Shown: positions 12,895-20,940 of the stretch, one piece after another
Layout: every line of letters starts with the position of its first letter
Numbering within the stretch: the stretch's first letter is position 1
Source of the DNA: Deltaproteobacteria bacterium
GTDB taxonomy: Bacteria; Desulfobacterota; BSN033; UBA1163
Assembly: GCA_016875255.1 (NCBI GenBank)
Contig: VGRU01000030.1
Location: forward strand, 1-24,575
Length of the DNA stretch: 24,575 nucleotides
Reading direction: 5' to 3'
Notes under the pieces: model-generated
The model's database searches: none
What the model was told of the DNA's origin: nothing
The model's input: the letters and a program-made list of their open reading frames with translations, nothing else
Program-made: the position numbers and the translations under genes

Positions 12895-13188
12895 CTACTC
12901 TTCAAAGATGAAGGGCGGGCCCATCTTCTTTAAAGAAAAGTTTTTAAAGATATGATGTCCATCGAAGTCTAAAATCCTCATATCATTTGTATCTTGTAAA
13001 TCCTCAATGATGTCCCTGTAGCTATAACCATAGAGATCTTTACATTGATCGATCGGCACCTCAAAGGAGATGAATTTTTTGATTCCCTTTGCATTCAATT
13101 TATTGACGAAATTGGGATCATCAATCGAAGGGTAAGAGGATAAGATTAAGATAGGCCCTGTCCCAGTAAATACAATCACTGCTTTCAT
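12895..13188 (-). CDS. Conserved small protein of unknown function
   Basis: A 97-residue soluble protein starting MKAVIVFTGTGPILILSSYP, followed by KGIKKFISFEVP and ending ILDFDGHHIFKNFSL...GPPFIFEE. It has no signal peptide, membrane helix or cysteine cluster (one Cys). I recall similar short hypothetical proteins in anaerobes but no function. The SD AAAGGAGG with seven-base spacing to the ATG is strong, and it lies 68 bases after the kinase-like gene on the same strand, suggesting cotranscription. Confidence 0.7.
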   Translation of the reverse strand: MKAVIVFTGTGPILILSSYPSIDDPNFVNKLNAKGIKKFISFEVPIDQCKDLYGYSYRDIIEDLQDTNDMRILDFDGHHIFKNFSLKKMGPPFIFEE

Positions 13189-13256
13189 AAGAACCTCCTT
13201 TAGTGAATACTGCGTTACTCTTCAAAAAACTTTGACCCTTTCGACGACCTTTCCTT

Positions 13257-14075
13257 TTATACATTGCCAGAGTAGTGCAGTATTACCTTAATTTGATTAT
13301 CTATCGATTTAATGCCTTTGACTTCCATCAAGATCTCCTCTGCCCTTATTTTGTTCGATTGCCCTGAAACAGTCCCAGTCAATTGAATTTTACCTGGCTC
13401 CAAAACGGAAACGGAAAGAGAAGTTGATGATAACCCGGCCTCGATGAGGGCAGCCTCCGCTCTCCTGGTAAGAGCCATCATCTCCAAAGATTTCATCGCA
13501 TCTATTGAGCGGGCCTTTATTTCCTCAGACCGGGCCATATGCAAAACCGTGTCGATGGCCAAATCCACAGGCAGATGGTCCATATTGAGCACAATATCGT
13601 AAAGATCAGGGTCCTCCCAATCCACACCAAATGCAAATTTGACGAAAGCCCCTCTCTCATGATCACTCCTGTGGATTGCCTTAATCGCCGCTTCCCTTTT
13701 GAAACCTCTTTCTACCAGGTTCTGGATGCGTTTTTCCAGAGAAGCAGTCACCCTGATATGCAGAGCACATTTGAATGCCCTTAGAAGGATGTAACTGCCT
13801 CTTCCAAGGAATACCGCATCCCCCCGGCTGGCCAGTTCATAAATAACAGAACTGAGGCGATCCAAATGGACCTCTGGTTTATGTGAAAAGAGCCTCTCAA
13901 ATAACGAGGGCACCCTTTCATCTACTTCTTTGACATCCCGAAGAAAACCCATCTCCTGTGCAGCATTTTCGATAGCCTCTGTGTCATAGAAACGATATCC
14001 TAATTGGCCCGAAACCCTCCTGGCGATGTCTGATCCATTGGTACCCAATTTTTCCGAAAAAGTTATGAAATACAT
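13257..14075 (-). CDS. Cytidylate kinase-like (AAA_26) protein fused to a BON-like domain
   Basis: A 272-residue protein. Residues 1-185 match the cytidylate-kinase-like family: ITFSEKLGTNGSDIARRVS at the P-loop position (the usual GxxGxGK is degenerate), GYRFYDTEAIENAA, VFLGRGSYILL and a C-terminal LYDIVLNMDHLPVDLA. Residues ~195-268 (EAALIEAGLSSTSLSVSVLE, then GKIQLTGTV and IKSIDNQIKV) look like a BON domain, usually a lipid- or ligand-binding fold. The substrate of these kinases is unknown and the weak P-loop makes nucleotide phosphorylation uncertain. AGAAAGGAGG lies ~10 bases before the ATG. It sits among stress-type genes (Usp, KH/CSD). Confidence 0.75.
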   Translation of the reverse strand: MYFITFSEKLGTNGSDIARRVSGQLGYRFYDTEAIENAAQEMGFLRDVKEVDERVPSLFERLFSHKPEVHLDRLSSVIYELASRGDAVFLGRGSYILLRAFKCALHIRVTASLEKRIQNLVERGFKREAAIKAIHRSDHERGAFVKFAFGVDWEDPDLYDIVLNMDHLPVDLAIDTVLHMARSEEIKARSIDAMKSLEMMALTRRAEAALIEAGLSSTSLSVSVLEPGKIQLTGTVSGQSNKIRAEEILMEVKGIKSIDNQIKVILHYSGNV

Positions 14076-14260
14076 AAAATGATCGCCTCCTTTCTATTTT
14101 TGTCTTATGCCTACCATTTTGAGACTTCCTGGATATCGCACAAAAACTCATCTCGGTAAAAGTCGTCCATTTGTGCATCCTTTTTAGATTCTTATCCTTC
14201 ATTCCAATCACTCTCCATCTTGAAGATTTTCATAATCTGACTACAGCCTTGAAATTCAGC

Positions 14261-14737
14261 CTACTGACTTTGAAAGTCCTTTCCGATTTTTGGTACAACT
14301 CTGACTGCCCTAATGCCTTTGGGGCCATCCTCAATTTCAAATTCAACGGGCAGATGCAAAGAAAGGGATCGCATCCCGACCCCCTGCAAGGATGAGGCAT
14401 GGAAAAAGATAGTTCTCCCGTTCTCAGCCTCGATAAATCCATAATCTCGACCCTCGAATAGCCTTCTAATTTTTCCTTTGGAGATCCGCCACTGCGACTC
14501 GAAGGGTTTTTCTTCTACCACTTCTATCACACAGTGCCTCTTCCCCTTACCAGCGGCTGTAACTATGTTTCTTAATGCTGTGATATTTCTCCCTTTTTTT
14601 CCTAATAATTTCCCTACATCCTGTTGGGATACCTTTATCTCCAGAATTCTTGTGTTGGATCCCTCAATCTCTCTTATATCGATCTCCTCTGGAGAGTCCA
14701 CCAGTGCTCGAACTATCGTTCTCACCAGTTCCTTCAT
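14261..14737 (-). CDS. KhpA-like KH domain fused to a cold-shock domain
   Basis: A 158-residue RNA-binding protein. Residues 1-75 are a KhpA-type KH domain (MKELVRTIVRALVDSPEEI, GKKG loop at 46-49, NIVTAA), as in the small RNA chaperone KhpA encoded near rpsP in many bacteria. Residues ~86-148 are a cold-shock-type OB fold with RNP1-like DYGFIE (98-103) and RNP2-like IFFHAS (110-115). KhpA alone is ~75-80 residues and Csp ~67, so this is a full fusion of both. A role in RNA binding under stress or in translation control is the natural inference. TGGAGG precedes ATG. The genes rpsP, rimM and trmD are not nearby. Confidence 0.85.
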   Translation of the reverse strand: MKELVRTIVRALVDSPEEIDIREIEGSNTRILEIKVSQQDVGKLLGKKGRNITALRNIVTAAGKGKRHCVIEVVEEKPFESQWRISKGKIRRLFEGRDYGFIEAENGRTIFFHASSLQGVGMRSLSLHLPVEFEIEDGPKGIRAVRVVPKIGKDFQSQ

Positions 14738-14868
14738 GTAGCCTCCAGTATAATATTCTTTCTCATGCGGGGAACTCGGTCTTCCTCAAATTTCTACATT
14801 TCCCGAGAAATAGTCGCTCTCACTACAGCCTTCAAGAATGCAACCGACCTCCCTTTTATCCGATACCC

Positions 14869-15762
14869 TCATGCCTTCGTTGCCCGTACCGTTAAGACTG
14901 CCATATCCCCAGCATGCAGCACCTTGTCCGTAACACTGCCCAAAACCCACCGACCGATGCCCGAGCGCCCATGAGTCGACATGGCTATGAGGTCGATTCC
15001 ATTCGTCTCTGCATATTTAAGGATCTGCTCTGGCGCAGAGCCCTCCCTTACCACGCTTAAGGTTTTCAATCCCTTCTCCTGGAATACCTTCCCCAGACTA
15101 TCAAGATAATCCATAGCAGAGGCCCTTATCTGCTCCTCTCTTTCCTTGAACGCGGTCGGGGGCACGGAGTAGCGCTCATAGCCCCCCACCGATATGGGCG
15201 TGACGAAGGCTTGGAACAGGATTAACTCTGCACCCAATACTTGAACCAGTGCCTCTGCCTGGGGAATGGCCACCTCACCCAGCTTGGAACCATCCAATGG
15301 CACCAGGATCCTCCTCACCAAGCTTTTCTGCTGAAGGGCTGCCTTGTCGGCTGGAGCCCTAATGAGTAGCACAGGCTTGCCTGTAGCTCGAAGCACCTTG
15401 GCAGCGATGTTTCCCAGAAGCCACGGACCCCGACTTGAGCGACCACGGCTCGCCATAATTATGAGGCTGACATCATTTTCATCAGCGTACCGCAGTATTT
15501 CGCTGGCGGGTGTACCGAGAAGAACCTCGCTCTTCACCTTAGTCTCTGCCTTGGCTCCCCAATCCTTGAGCTGGCTTTCCACCTGCCCCGCGATGCCCTC
15601 CAGATAAGAGCGGTAGAGATGATCCGTCTCGACAGCGGTGAGTTCGGAAACGCTCGCCAAAATAATCTCCGCCCCTTGTTTGGCAGCGATCTCTTCGGCG
15701 TACGGCAAGGCAATCTCGGCTGCGCTCGATCCATCTAATGGAACCAATATTTTTTCATACAT
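14869..15762 (-). CDS. Tandem universal stress protein (two UspA domains)
   Basis: A 297-residue cytoplasmic protein with two UspA folds, residues ~1-145 and ~155-297. Domain 1 starts MYEKILVPLDGSSAAEIAL and has the SRGRSSRG...LLGNIA variant of the nucleotide loop; domain 2 starts RRILVPLDGSKLGEVA and has STHGRSGIGRWVLGSV, an intact G-x2-G-x9-G-S ATP-binding motif. Such tandem Usps respond to starvation or oxygen change. The start at 15762 has AAAGGAGG eight bases away; an earlier in-frame ATG at 15813 has no SD and reads through that site. Confidence 0.9.
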   Translation of the reverse strand: MYEKILVPLDGSSAAEIALPYAEEIAAKQGAEIILASVSELTAVETDHLYRSYLEGIAGQVESQLKDWGAKAETKVKSEVLLGTPASEILRYADENDVSLIIMASRGRSSRGPWLLGNIAAKVLRATGKPVLLIRAPADKAALQQKSLVRRILVPLDGSKLGEVAIPQAEALVQVLGAELILFQAFVTPISVGGYERYSVPPTAFKEREEQIRASAMDYLDSLGKVFQEKGLKTLSVVREGSAPEQILKYAETNGIDLIAMSTHGRSGIGRWVLGSVTDKVLHAGDMAVLTVRATKA

Positions 15763-15880
15763 ATTGTTTACCTCCTTTCTCCGGGCCATTATGGAGTGGA
15801 TTGTTTCGGACATTTCGGCAAAATAATTATCACATGTAATAAAGACATCTTAACCCTGTCATAAGAAACCAGCCTCCAAA

Positions 15881-16276
15881 TGGAAGGTGTGCTGCAATCA
15901 TAGAAAGAGACATTCGTGTGGTTCTCCATCTATTTTTTCTTCTTCAGCATGTCGATAAATTCATCGATGGATAGGGCCGCAAGTGTTGTGGTATTCAAAG
16001 TGCCCCTGGAACCCAATTCCACTGCTACTCTGGCTATCGTCTGGTTATCTGGAGCTTCGAGGATGTTGACGAAATCATAAGCCCCCAAGAGGGCGTACTG
16101 GTTAAGGATCTTGACCCCCATCTTCTCTACTTCCTTGTTGACTTCTTTGATCCTCCCCGGTTTCTCTTTTACCGCCTTCCGTCCTTCATCGGTTAAATTG
16201 GTGAGCATAAGATAGATTGGCATAAAATCACCTCCTTTTTTTAAAGAAAACCCCCTCCTCTGCAGCACACCTTCCA
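15881..16276. repeat. 16-bp perfect inverted repeat flanking the GYD gene
   Basis: TGGAAGGTGTGCTGCA (15881-15896) and its exact reverse complement TGCAGCACACCTTCCA (16261-16276) sit on both sides of the GYD gene, 364 bases apart. The matching stops sharply at 16 bases on each side. It may be the ends of a small mobile or invertible unit, or a folded transcript end. Confidence 0.6.
15930..16223 (-). CDS. GYD domain protein
   Basis: A 97-residue protein of the GYD family (small dimeric alpha/beta-barrel-like fold, function unknown). Seen: MPIYLMLTNLTDEGRKAVKE, GVKILNQYALLGAYDFVNI (the GYD motif appears as GAYD), and EAPDNQTIARVAVELGSRGT. The start at 16223 is preceded by AAAGGAGG seven bases away; an earlier in-frame start at 16295 reads through this SD and through the flanking inverted repeat. 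It stands alone between the Usp and a small unknown gene. Confidence 0.85.
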   Translation of the reverse strand: MPIYLMLTNLTDEGRKAVKEKPGRIKEVNKEVEKMGVKILNQYALLGAYDFVNILEAPDNQTIARVAVELGSRGTLNTTTLAALSIDEFIDMLKKKK

Positions 16277-16412
16277 AAATTATTGAAATCTGCATTACTC
16301 AAATGAGATATTTTAATTGCCGCCCCCGGACTGTCAAGGCTAGGGACTTGTGGCCTTAGGTGGAGCTTCAACGTATCGTTTATGATATTTTTATAAATCA
16401 AAAAATGATTTT

Positions 16413-16655
16413 TCACGAGCCCTCATAATTCACCCCTTGGCCAACGAGGTTCTTGGTTAGCTGAGAAAGGATAGTGTTCTTCATCCATCTTGTCTTTTCT
16501 CTATAAATACCTTCTAAGATTGATTCTTGTTGATCTGTGAGCGGGTTCTCCTGTTTGAAATACCTCTCTATTGATTCGACAAATTGCTTTTCCAGCCTTG
16601 TTAATTCATATCGGCCCAATCCTGATAAAATGCATTTAAGTCTTTCCTTATCCAT
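16413..16655 (-). CDS. Small helical protein of unknown function
   Basis: An 80-residue, highly charged, probably all-helical protein (MDKERLKCILSGLGRYELTR, ESILEGIYREKTRWMKN). No domain is recognised. TGAGGA lies ~10 bases upstream of ATG. No close partner: 189 bases separate it from the GYD start and 304 from the kinase. Confidence 0.55.
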   Translation of the reverse strand: MDKERLKCILSGLGRYELTRLEKQFVESIERYFKQENPLTDQQESILEGIYREKTRWMKNTILSQLTKNLVGQGVNYEGS

Positions 16656-16959
16656 GTTTATCCTCAGGTGTTTCTTTCAAAGCTCTTTTCTTTTCTGATA
16701 AACCCAAAGCACCCATACTTTGGGGATACTTTCTTATTTGGGTTTTGAAATGAAGTACCCCGCAGCAGAGCTGCGGGGTATCCAATTCCTCAAAAAACCT
16801 TCCTCCCCTTGATGGGGGAGGATTAAGGTGGGGGTGATGAGCAAGATCATTCCCCCCTCACCCTACCCCTCTCCCCCCAGGGGAGAGGGAAGGCCATTCA
16901 TCCCCCCAGCAGAGCTGGGGGGTATTCTGGCACATTTTTATAAATCGAACGAAAATGAT
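16656..16959. repeat. Intergenic block of related hairpins
   Basis: About 300 bases without a convincing gene. It contains an 11-bp perfect hairpin TACCCCGCAGC-AGA-GCTGCGGGGTA (16756-16780), a 9-bp relative CCCCCCAGC-AGA-GCTGGGGGG (16902-16922) with the same CAGCAGAGCTG core, and between them a CTCCCC/GGGGAG palindrome (16871-16888) preceded by CCCCTCACCCTACCCCT. The last matches the repeat at 20028-20065. Confidence 0.65.
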
Positions 16960-18777
16960 TTAGAACGATGGTTCGACAAGAGGCAACATTATACTAAAGG
17001 TGATCTGTCCCTCCTTAGACTCTGCCCATATTTTCCCTCTCATATTCTTGACCAATTGGGTGCAGATGTGAAGTCCCCTCCCTCTGTCTTTCCCAAGAAT
17101 GAATTGATCTTTTTCCTCTTCCGAGATCTGACCCGTATTATTGATTTCGACCACTGCCCACGGGGGCTTACGATAGGATCGAATAGAAAGTTCTCCTCCT
17201 TCTTCAGGAATTGCATTGGAAGCGTTTTTAAGGAGGTTATCTATCACTCTTTCAATATGCAAGGGAAAACATCGAACCCATGAAGGAGATTCCATCTCTC
17301 GCTCAAGCAATTGAATGTTCCTTCTATTTAACTCTCTTAAGGTCTCTTTATTGATTAGAAACCGCCTCTTCAATACTTCAGTTAGATTAACCATTGATTC
17401 CTTCCCCCTCCGATGAAGGGACAGGGACAATTCTTGAAGCCGGGAAGTCTCTTTCAAGAGAATATCCAATGCCTGTTCTAATTTCTCATCCTTAAGGTGG
17501 GTTCCTTCTTTAAAAATCCTCTGGACTCTTTTTGCAAAGCCTGCCACTGCAATGGCGGGGTTCCTAAAATCATGAAGGATCTCATCCATCTTCTCTAGTT
17601 TCACCCCCTTTGTTAATTCCTTGCCAAAGAAGGTTAAGAGGTCGATCTCCTCTTCTGTAAATCGCTGATGACAGGCTTGAGCGTCGAAGACGAGGAAGTA
17701 TTTGACGTTTTCATCCAATCTTAAAGGAATATAGAGAACGGAATGGATCTGCTGAGTTTCAAGGAAATGCTTGATGTCTGGTGGAAGGAGCTGGGTACCC
17801 TCCGGATTGGTGATAAGGATATAATGGGGGTAGATCTTCTCGTTTTCGAAACTGCCGAAAGGCCCTGTCTGGTCCACAACAACCTTTGCATAAAGTTCTT
17901 CTTTTACGAGACGGACATTCCCGATTCCATGTCCGGCTTCCGGGTATCCAGCCTCCAGGATAATGTGCTCTCGATCCTCCGTAACCGAGAAGAGAGAACA
18001 CCTCTGGACCTTCATGATATCCGCCAATTCCGGGATGACCGAATTGAAAAGATCCTTCACGTTGATCCCCTGACCTCTGGCTAATTTCTCGTATATATAT
18101 TCCGAAACCTTGTCCTTCGTCATATTTACTTTATGGAGATAATTAATTCTCTTCAAGGCAATGACATAACCCACTGGTTTTGAAATCATCTCCGCAATCT
18201 CGACCTCCAGTGGTGTAAACACCTTATCTTCGTCTTTATAATAGATCTGGAAGACTCCCTCTATATCTACATCCTTGGAAAAACGGTGAAGGTAGATCGG
18301 TGCGGCCAGCATCGAACGAATTCCAAGTTTTTCAACTTTCTCCTTATTCTTGTACCTCTCTTCCTTTAAGATATTGGGGACCAAGTAACTTTGACGCGTT
18401 TTGGTCACCTCACCGGCGATCGTATCGTCAAAGGGGATTATCTCCTCACGACTTTCATTAAAGTTTGGGTAAGACCCATAAGAGACCATCCCCTTCTTTT
18501 CAGGATCATATATCCGTATGCTTGCGGCCTCTGCATCAAGATATTCCACGATGGTTCTGGCTACGAACTGAAGAATCACACTTTCCGGAAGGGAAGGATT
18601 GATCTCAAGAATCTTTCCGACCTGGATTATCAATTGCTTTACGTACCAGTAACCAATTTCATCCTTGATCTGACCGATTATCCCGTTCACCTCTTCGGGA
18701 GAGAGAGGATACCCTTTCTCCAGCAAACGAGACTTAATAGACTCAAGATGTTCCTGATTAGTCCCCAGAGTATCCAT
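16960..18777 (-). CDS. Soluble histidine kinase with two GAF domains
   Basis: A 605-residue cytoplasmic sensor kinase. Two GAF domains (about 55-210 and 240-392) are followed by a HisKA-like helix with LHDFRNPAIAVAGFAKR (H402) and an HATPase region with N-box VIDNLLKNASNAIPEEGG (511-528) and a shortened G-box GKDRGRGLHI (562-571). GAF1 contains LGIRSMLAAPIYLH, GAF2 HSVLYIPLRL. No membrane helix. Ligand unknown. No clear Shine-Dalgarno precedes the ATG. Its start lies 32 bases after the cyclic-nucleotide-binding gene, so they are likely cotranscribed. No cognate regulator is fused; the stand-alone receiver at 20030 is a candidate. Confidence 0.9.
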   Translation of the reverse strand: MDTLGTNQEHLESIKSRLLEKGYPLSPEEVNGIIGQIKDEIGYWYVKQLIIQVGKILEINPSLPESVILQFVARTIVEYLDAEAASIRIYDPEKKGMVSYGSYPNFNESREEIIPFDDTIAGEVTKTRQSYLVPNILKEERYKNKEKVEKLGIRSMLAAPIYLHRFSKDVDIEGVFQIYYKDEDKVFTPLEVEIAEMISKPVGYVIALKRINYLHKVNMTKDKVSEYIYEKLARGQGINVKDLFNSVIPELADIMKVQRCSLFSVTEDREHIILEAGYPEAGHGIGNVRLVKEELYAKVVVDQTGPFGSFENEKIYPHYILITNPEGTQLLPPDIKHFLETQQIHSVLYIPLRLDENVKYFLVFDAQACHQRFTEEEIDLLTFFGKELTKGVKLEKMDEILHDFRNPAIAVAGFAKRVQRIFKEGTHLKDEKLEQALDILLKETSRLQELSLSLHRRGKESMVNLTEVLKRRFLINKETLRELNRRNIQLLEREMESPSWVRCFPLHIERVIDNLLKNASNAIPEEGGELSIRSYRKPPWAVVEINNTGQISEEEKDQFILGKDRGRGLHICTQLVKNMRGKIWAESKEGQITFSIMLPLVEPSF

Positions 18778-18809
18778 AATTTTGTTTTTTGGCTATTCAA
18801 CTTGTAAAC

Positions 18810-19283
18810 TTACTTTTTAATCAGCTTTTGAATTTCGTGGCGTAAGGCTATGGTCGTAGAAGCAAGCCTTGAGCTTATAAGGGCACTCAGGTTTTTCATA
18901 ACCCCATAGCCAACACCTCTATCCTTCTCGAGGAATTCCATCAACTCTTTCCCACTTATCATGATAATATCGGCTTTTCCTTGGCATCTGGCTGATGCAG
19001 TTAATCTGTGGGGTGGAACCAGGGCTGACCAGCCAAAAATCTCATCTTTTTCTACTGTGTAGATTGTAGCCATTATTTCGTAGTCATAAATCTTGAACTC
19101 AATTTGGATATCGACCTTACCGGTTTTTAACAGATATACATCTGTTGCGTGACCGCCAATGGTGAAAATGACTGAACCATCCTCGTACGTCCGCTCACGA
19201 CAAAGTTTGGATATCTCGGCTAATTCTGGCTCACCTAATCCACTAAAAAGGTTGAAACTTTTTAGAACTTCAGTAGTTATCAT
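18810..19283 (-). CDS. Stand-alone cyclic nucleotide-binding domain protein
   Basis: A 157-residue CRP-like cNMP-binding beta-roll (LKSFNLFSGLGEPELAEISK, VIFTIGGHATDVYLLKTG, FGWSALVPPHRLTASARC) with a C-terminal helix but no helix-turn-helix, so it is not a transcription factor by itself. The phosphate-binding cassette has PHRLTAS where CRP has the RSA motif, so ligand binding is plausible. Probably feeds a signal into the kinase downstream. The SD GGGAGGGAGG is strong. Confidence 0.88.
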   Translation of the reverse strand: MITTEVLKSFNLFSGLGEPELAEISKLCRERTYEDGSVIFTIGGHATDVYLLKTGKVDIQIEFKIYDYEIMATIYTVEKDEIFGWSALVPPHRLTASARCQGKADIIMISGKELMEFLEKDRGVGYGVMKNLSALISSRLASTTIALRHEIQKLIKK

Positions 19284-19337
19284 CTCTACCTCCCTCCCAA
19301 TTTTATTATTTGAATGATGAAATGTTATGCCCCACTG

Positions 19338-19943
19338 CTACTCTTCCGAAGGAGTCACGGTTTCCCCGACCATCCACTCGTGACCCAAGGCAGCGCGCCA
19401 TTCTAACATATCCTGCCGGAATGTTTCGTAATCTTTCTGAACAGCCTCGTATAGCCTGGCATTTTCCAGAGCAATAGCAGCAAGGTTGGCAACCGCCCCG
19501 ACGAAATACATATGATCCAAGGTGAATTGCCGCCGCTCAGCCGTATATACTCTTATAACACCAATGATGTCTTCTCTAAGCGTCATTGGAACGGAAAGGA
19601 TGGACGCAATCCCTTCTTTCTTGGCTTGCTCCCGATACTGGATCCGATGATCCCCTATTGCATCTAAGATCGCCACCGGCTTGCCCTCTAATGCTTCGGA
19701 AATGCTTTTATCGGCTGAAACCGGACCTTTTCTTACGTACCAGTCACTAAGTCCATAGGCCGCTGTATGAAGCAGTGCCTTTCTGTCTGGCGAAAGTAGC
19801 ATCAGTGAACACCCTTTTGCTCCCATGGCCTTGGCCACGCCCTCGACAACAGACTGGAGTATGGACTCAGGAGCACGAGCTGAGTTCAATGTTGCGGCCA
19901 ATTCATACAAACTCGAATAGTAATTTTCCCTATTATTTTCCAT
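19338..19943 (-). CDS. GAF domain protein
   Basis: A 201-residue single GAF domain (residues ~12-165) of the type seen in sensor kinases (GAKGCSLMLLSPDRKALLHT, GIASILSVPMTLREDIIGVI, FVGAVANLAAIALENARLY) followed by a short helical tail. No output domain. Probably a free-standing sensor of the kinase network here. GAGGGGG precedes the ATG. Its 3' flank shares ATGCCCCACTGCT (19329-19341) with the sequence just after the regulator start at 21625. Confidence 0.85.
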   Translation of the reverse strand: MENNRENYYSSLYELAATLNSARAPESILQSVVEGVAKAMGAKGCSLMLLSPDRKALLHTAAYGLSDWYVRKGPVSADKSISEALEGKPVAILDAIGDHRIQYREQAKKEGIASILSVPMTLREDIIGVIRVYTAERRQFTLDHMYFVGAVANLAAIALENARLYEAVQKDYETFRQDMLEWRAALGHEWMVGETVTPSEE

Positions 19944-20027
19944 AGTTACACCCCCTCATTTTTAATGTTTACCTCTCGCAAAAAATTTCAACCTGTAAAT
20001 CACCAATCAAAAATATTTGAAATTCCC

Positions 20028-20065
20028 CCTCACCCTTTCCTTCTCCCCAGCGGGGAGAGGGGGAG
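20028..20065. repeat. CTCCCC/GGGGAG palindromic repeat overlapping a gene end
   Basis: CCCCCTCACCCTTTCC leads into CTCCCC-AGC-GGGGAG (20043-20057). It is closely similar to the sequence at 16855-16890. It codes for the tail of the receiver protein on the minus strand. Confidence 0.6.
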
Positions 20066-20449
20066 AGTGAAGGATTTTCTTTTTTCTATGAGTTCTTTGA
20101 TTTTCTCTTTCAACTCCTTCAGATCGCTTGACTTGAGCACATAGGCATCGGCCGCCCAGCTCATGAAATCTTCCTGATACCCTGGATGAGATGTATGGAG
20201 AATGATAGGAATTTGTTTCTGCTCGCCCAAGATTCGCCCAAGCGCTTCCATCCCATCCATCTCGGGCATGACAATATCAAGAATGACCAGATCGGGTTTT
20301 TCCTTCCTTAATTTCTGAAGGGCCTCTTTCCCATTCTTCGCCGTGAAGACCTCATATCCCTCCTCTTCCAGCTCTTCCTGATAGAGAAGTCTCAGGGCCT
20401 CCTCATCCTCCACCAACAAGATTTTCTTTTTCAAAGGAGGCTCCCTCAT
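20030..20449 (-). CDS. Stand-alone response regulator receiver protein
   Basis: A ~139-residue CheY-like receiver: acidic pocket E14/D15 (LLVEDEE), phosphoacceptor D58 (LVILDIVMP), T86/S87 and K106 (YVLKS). No output domain. The ATG at 20449 has no SD, whereas a TTG at 20434 is preceded by GAGGGAG and yields the usual start KKKILLVEDE, so 20434 may be the real start. The last ~12 residues (TLPLSPLGRRKG) are encoded by a dispersed CTCCCC/GGGGAG repeat, so the repeat has extended the C-terminus. Confidence 0.88.
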   Translation of the reverse strand: MREPPLKKKILLVEDEEALRLLYQEELEEEGYEVFTAKNGKEALQKLRKEKPDLVILDIVMPEMDGMEALGRILGEQKQIPIILHTSHPGYQEDFMSWAADAYVLKSSDLKELKEKIKELIEKRKSFTLPLSPLGRRKG

Positions 20450-20490
20450 CAGACATAATTTATTATTGAATAAAATTGGAAGTACGACGT

Positions 20491-20817
20491 CTACTTGACC
20501 GAGATGACGAAATTCTGCGTGCCAAAGAGATTGGAGATCGGCTCTGCATCGGGAATATTTTCAATCCAAGCACTGTCAGCAAAATATTTATACTCGTAAC
20601 AGCCAGGAGGTAACTTGATCTCGGTTTTCCAAACCCCTTTCCTATCTTTCTTCATGGGCAGAGATTGATTGCTCCAGAAGTTAAAGTCGCCTGCCAGGTG
20701 AACTTCCATTGCCTCTGGAGCGAAAAATGCAAATTTCACATTTTTCTGGGCCCTTTTTGGTGTTTCTTTCTCCTCTTCACATTCCCTTTTTAGACTATTC
20801 TTCTCTTTCTTGCTCAT
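20491..20817 (-). CDS. Small CBM48 / AMPK-type glycogen-binding domain protein
   Basis: A 108-residue protein: a charged, lysine/glutamate-rich N-terminal segment (1-26), then an early-set/CBM48 domain (KFAFFAPEAMEVHLAGDFNF, then PPGCYEYKYFAD and ENIPDAEPISNLFG), as in the glycogen-binding beta subunit of AMPK and in stand-alone bacterial homologues. It probably binds alpha-glucan; no enzymatic part is present. The start at 20817 has GAAGGAGG ~8 bases away; an in-frame ATG at 20895 reads through it. It is embedded among signalling genes rather than glycogen enzymes. Confidence 0.85.
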   Translation of the reverse strand: MSKKEKNSLKRECEEEKETPKRAQKNVKFAFFAPEAMEVHLAGDFNFWSNQSLPMKKDRKGVWKTEIKLPPGCYEYKYFADSAWIENIPDAEPISNLFGTQNFVISVK

Positions 20818-20940
20818 ATCAGAATCCTCCTTCAAGGTTGATGGAAAAAATCTGGAGCAAATTATACCAGAATCATCCATCTTAAGAATGAGCAAAACTA
20901 CTCATTTTTAGAAACCGTAGGGGTTTGGTCTTAGGGATTG

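Noticed and set aside
16228..16416. A 62-codon minus-strand frame between the small helical protein and the GYD gene
   Set aside because: No Shine-Dalgarno, overlaps the 16-bp repeat and the SD of the GYD gene, and low-complexity content; not supported.
16756..16922. Short similar hairpins as a possible CRISPR array
   Set aside because: Only two diverged palindromes, no regular spacers and no cas genes.
16828..17283. A 151-codon plus-strand frame starting in the repeat block
   Set aside because: The first part translates a CTCCCC/GGGGAG repeat and the rest is antisense to the GAF kinase.
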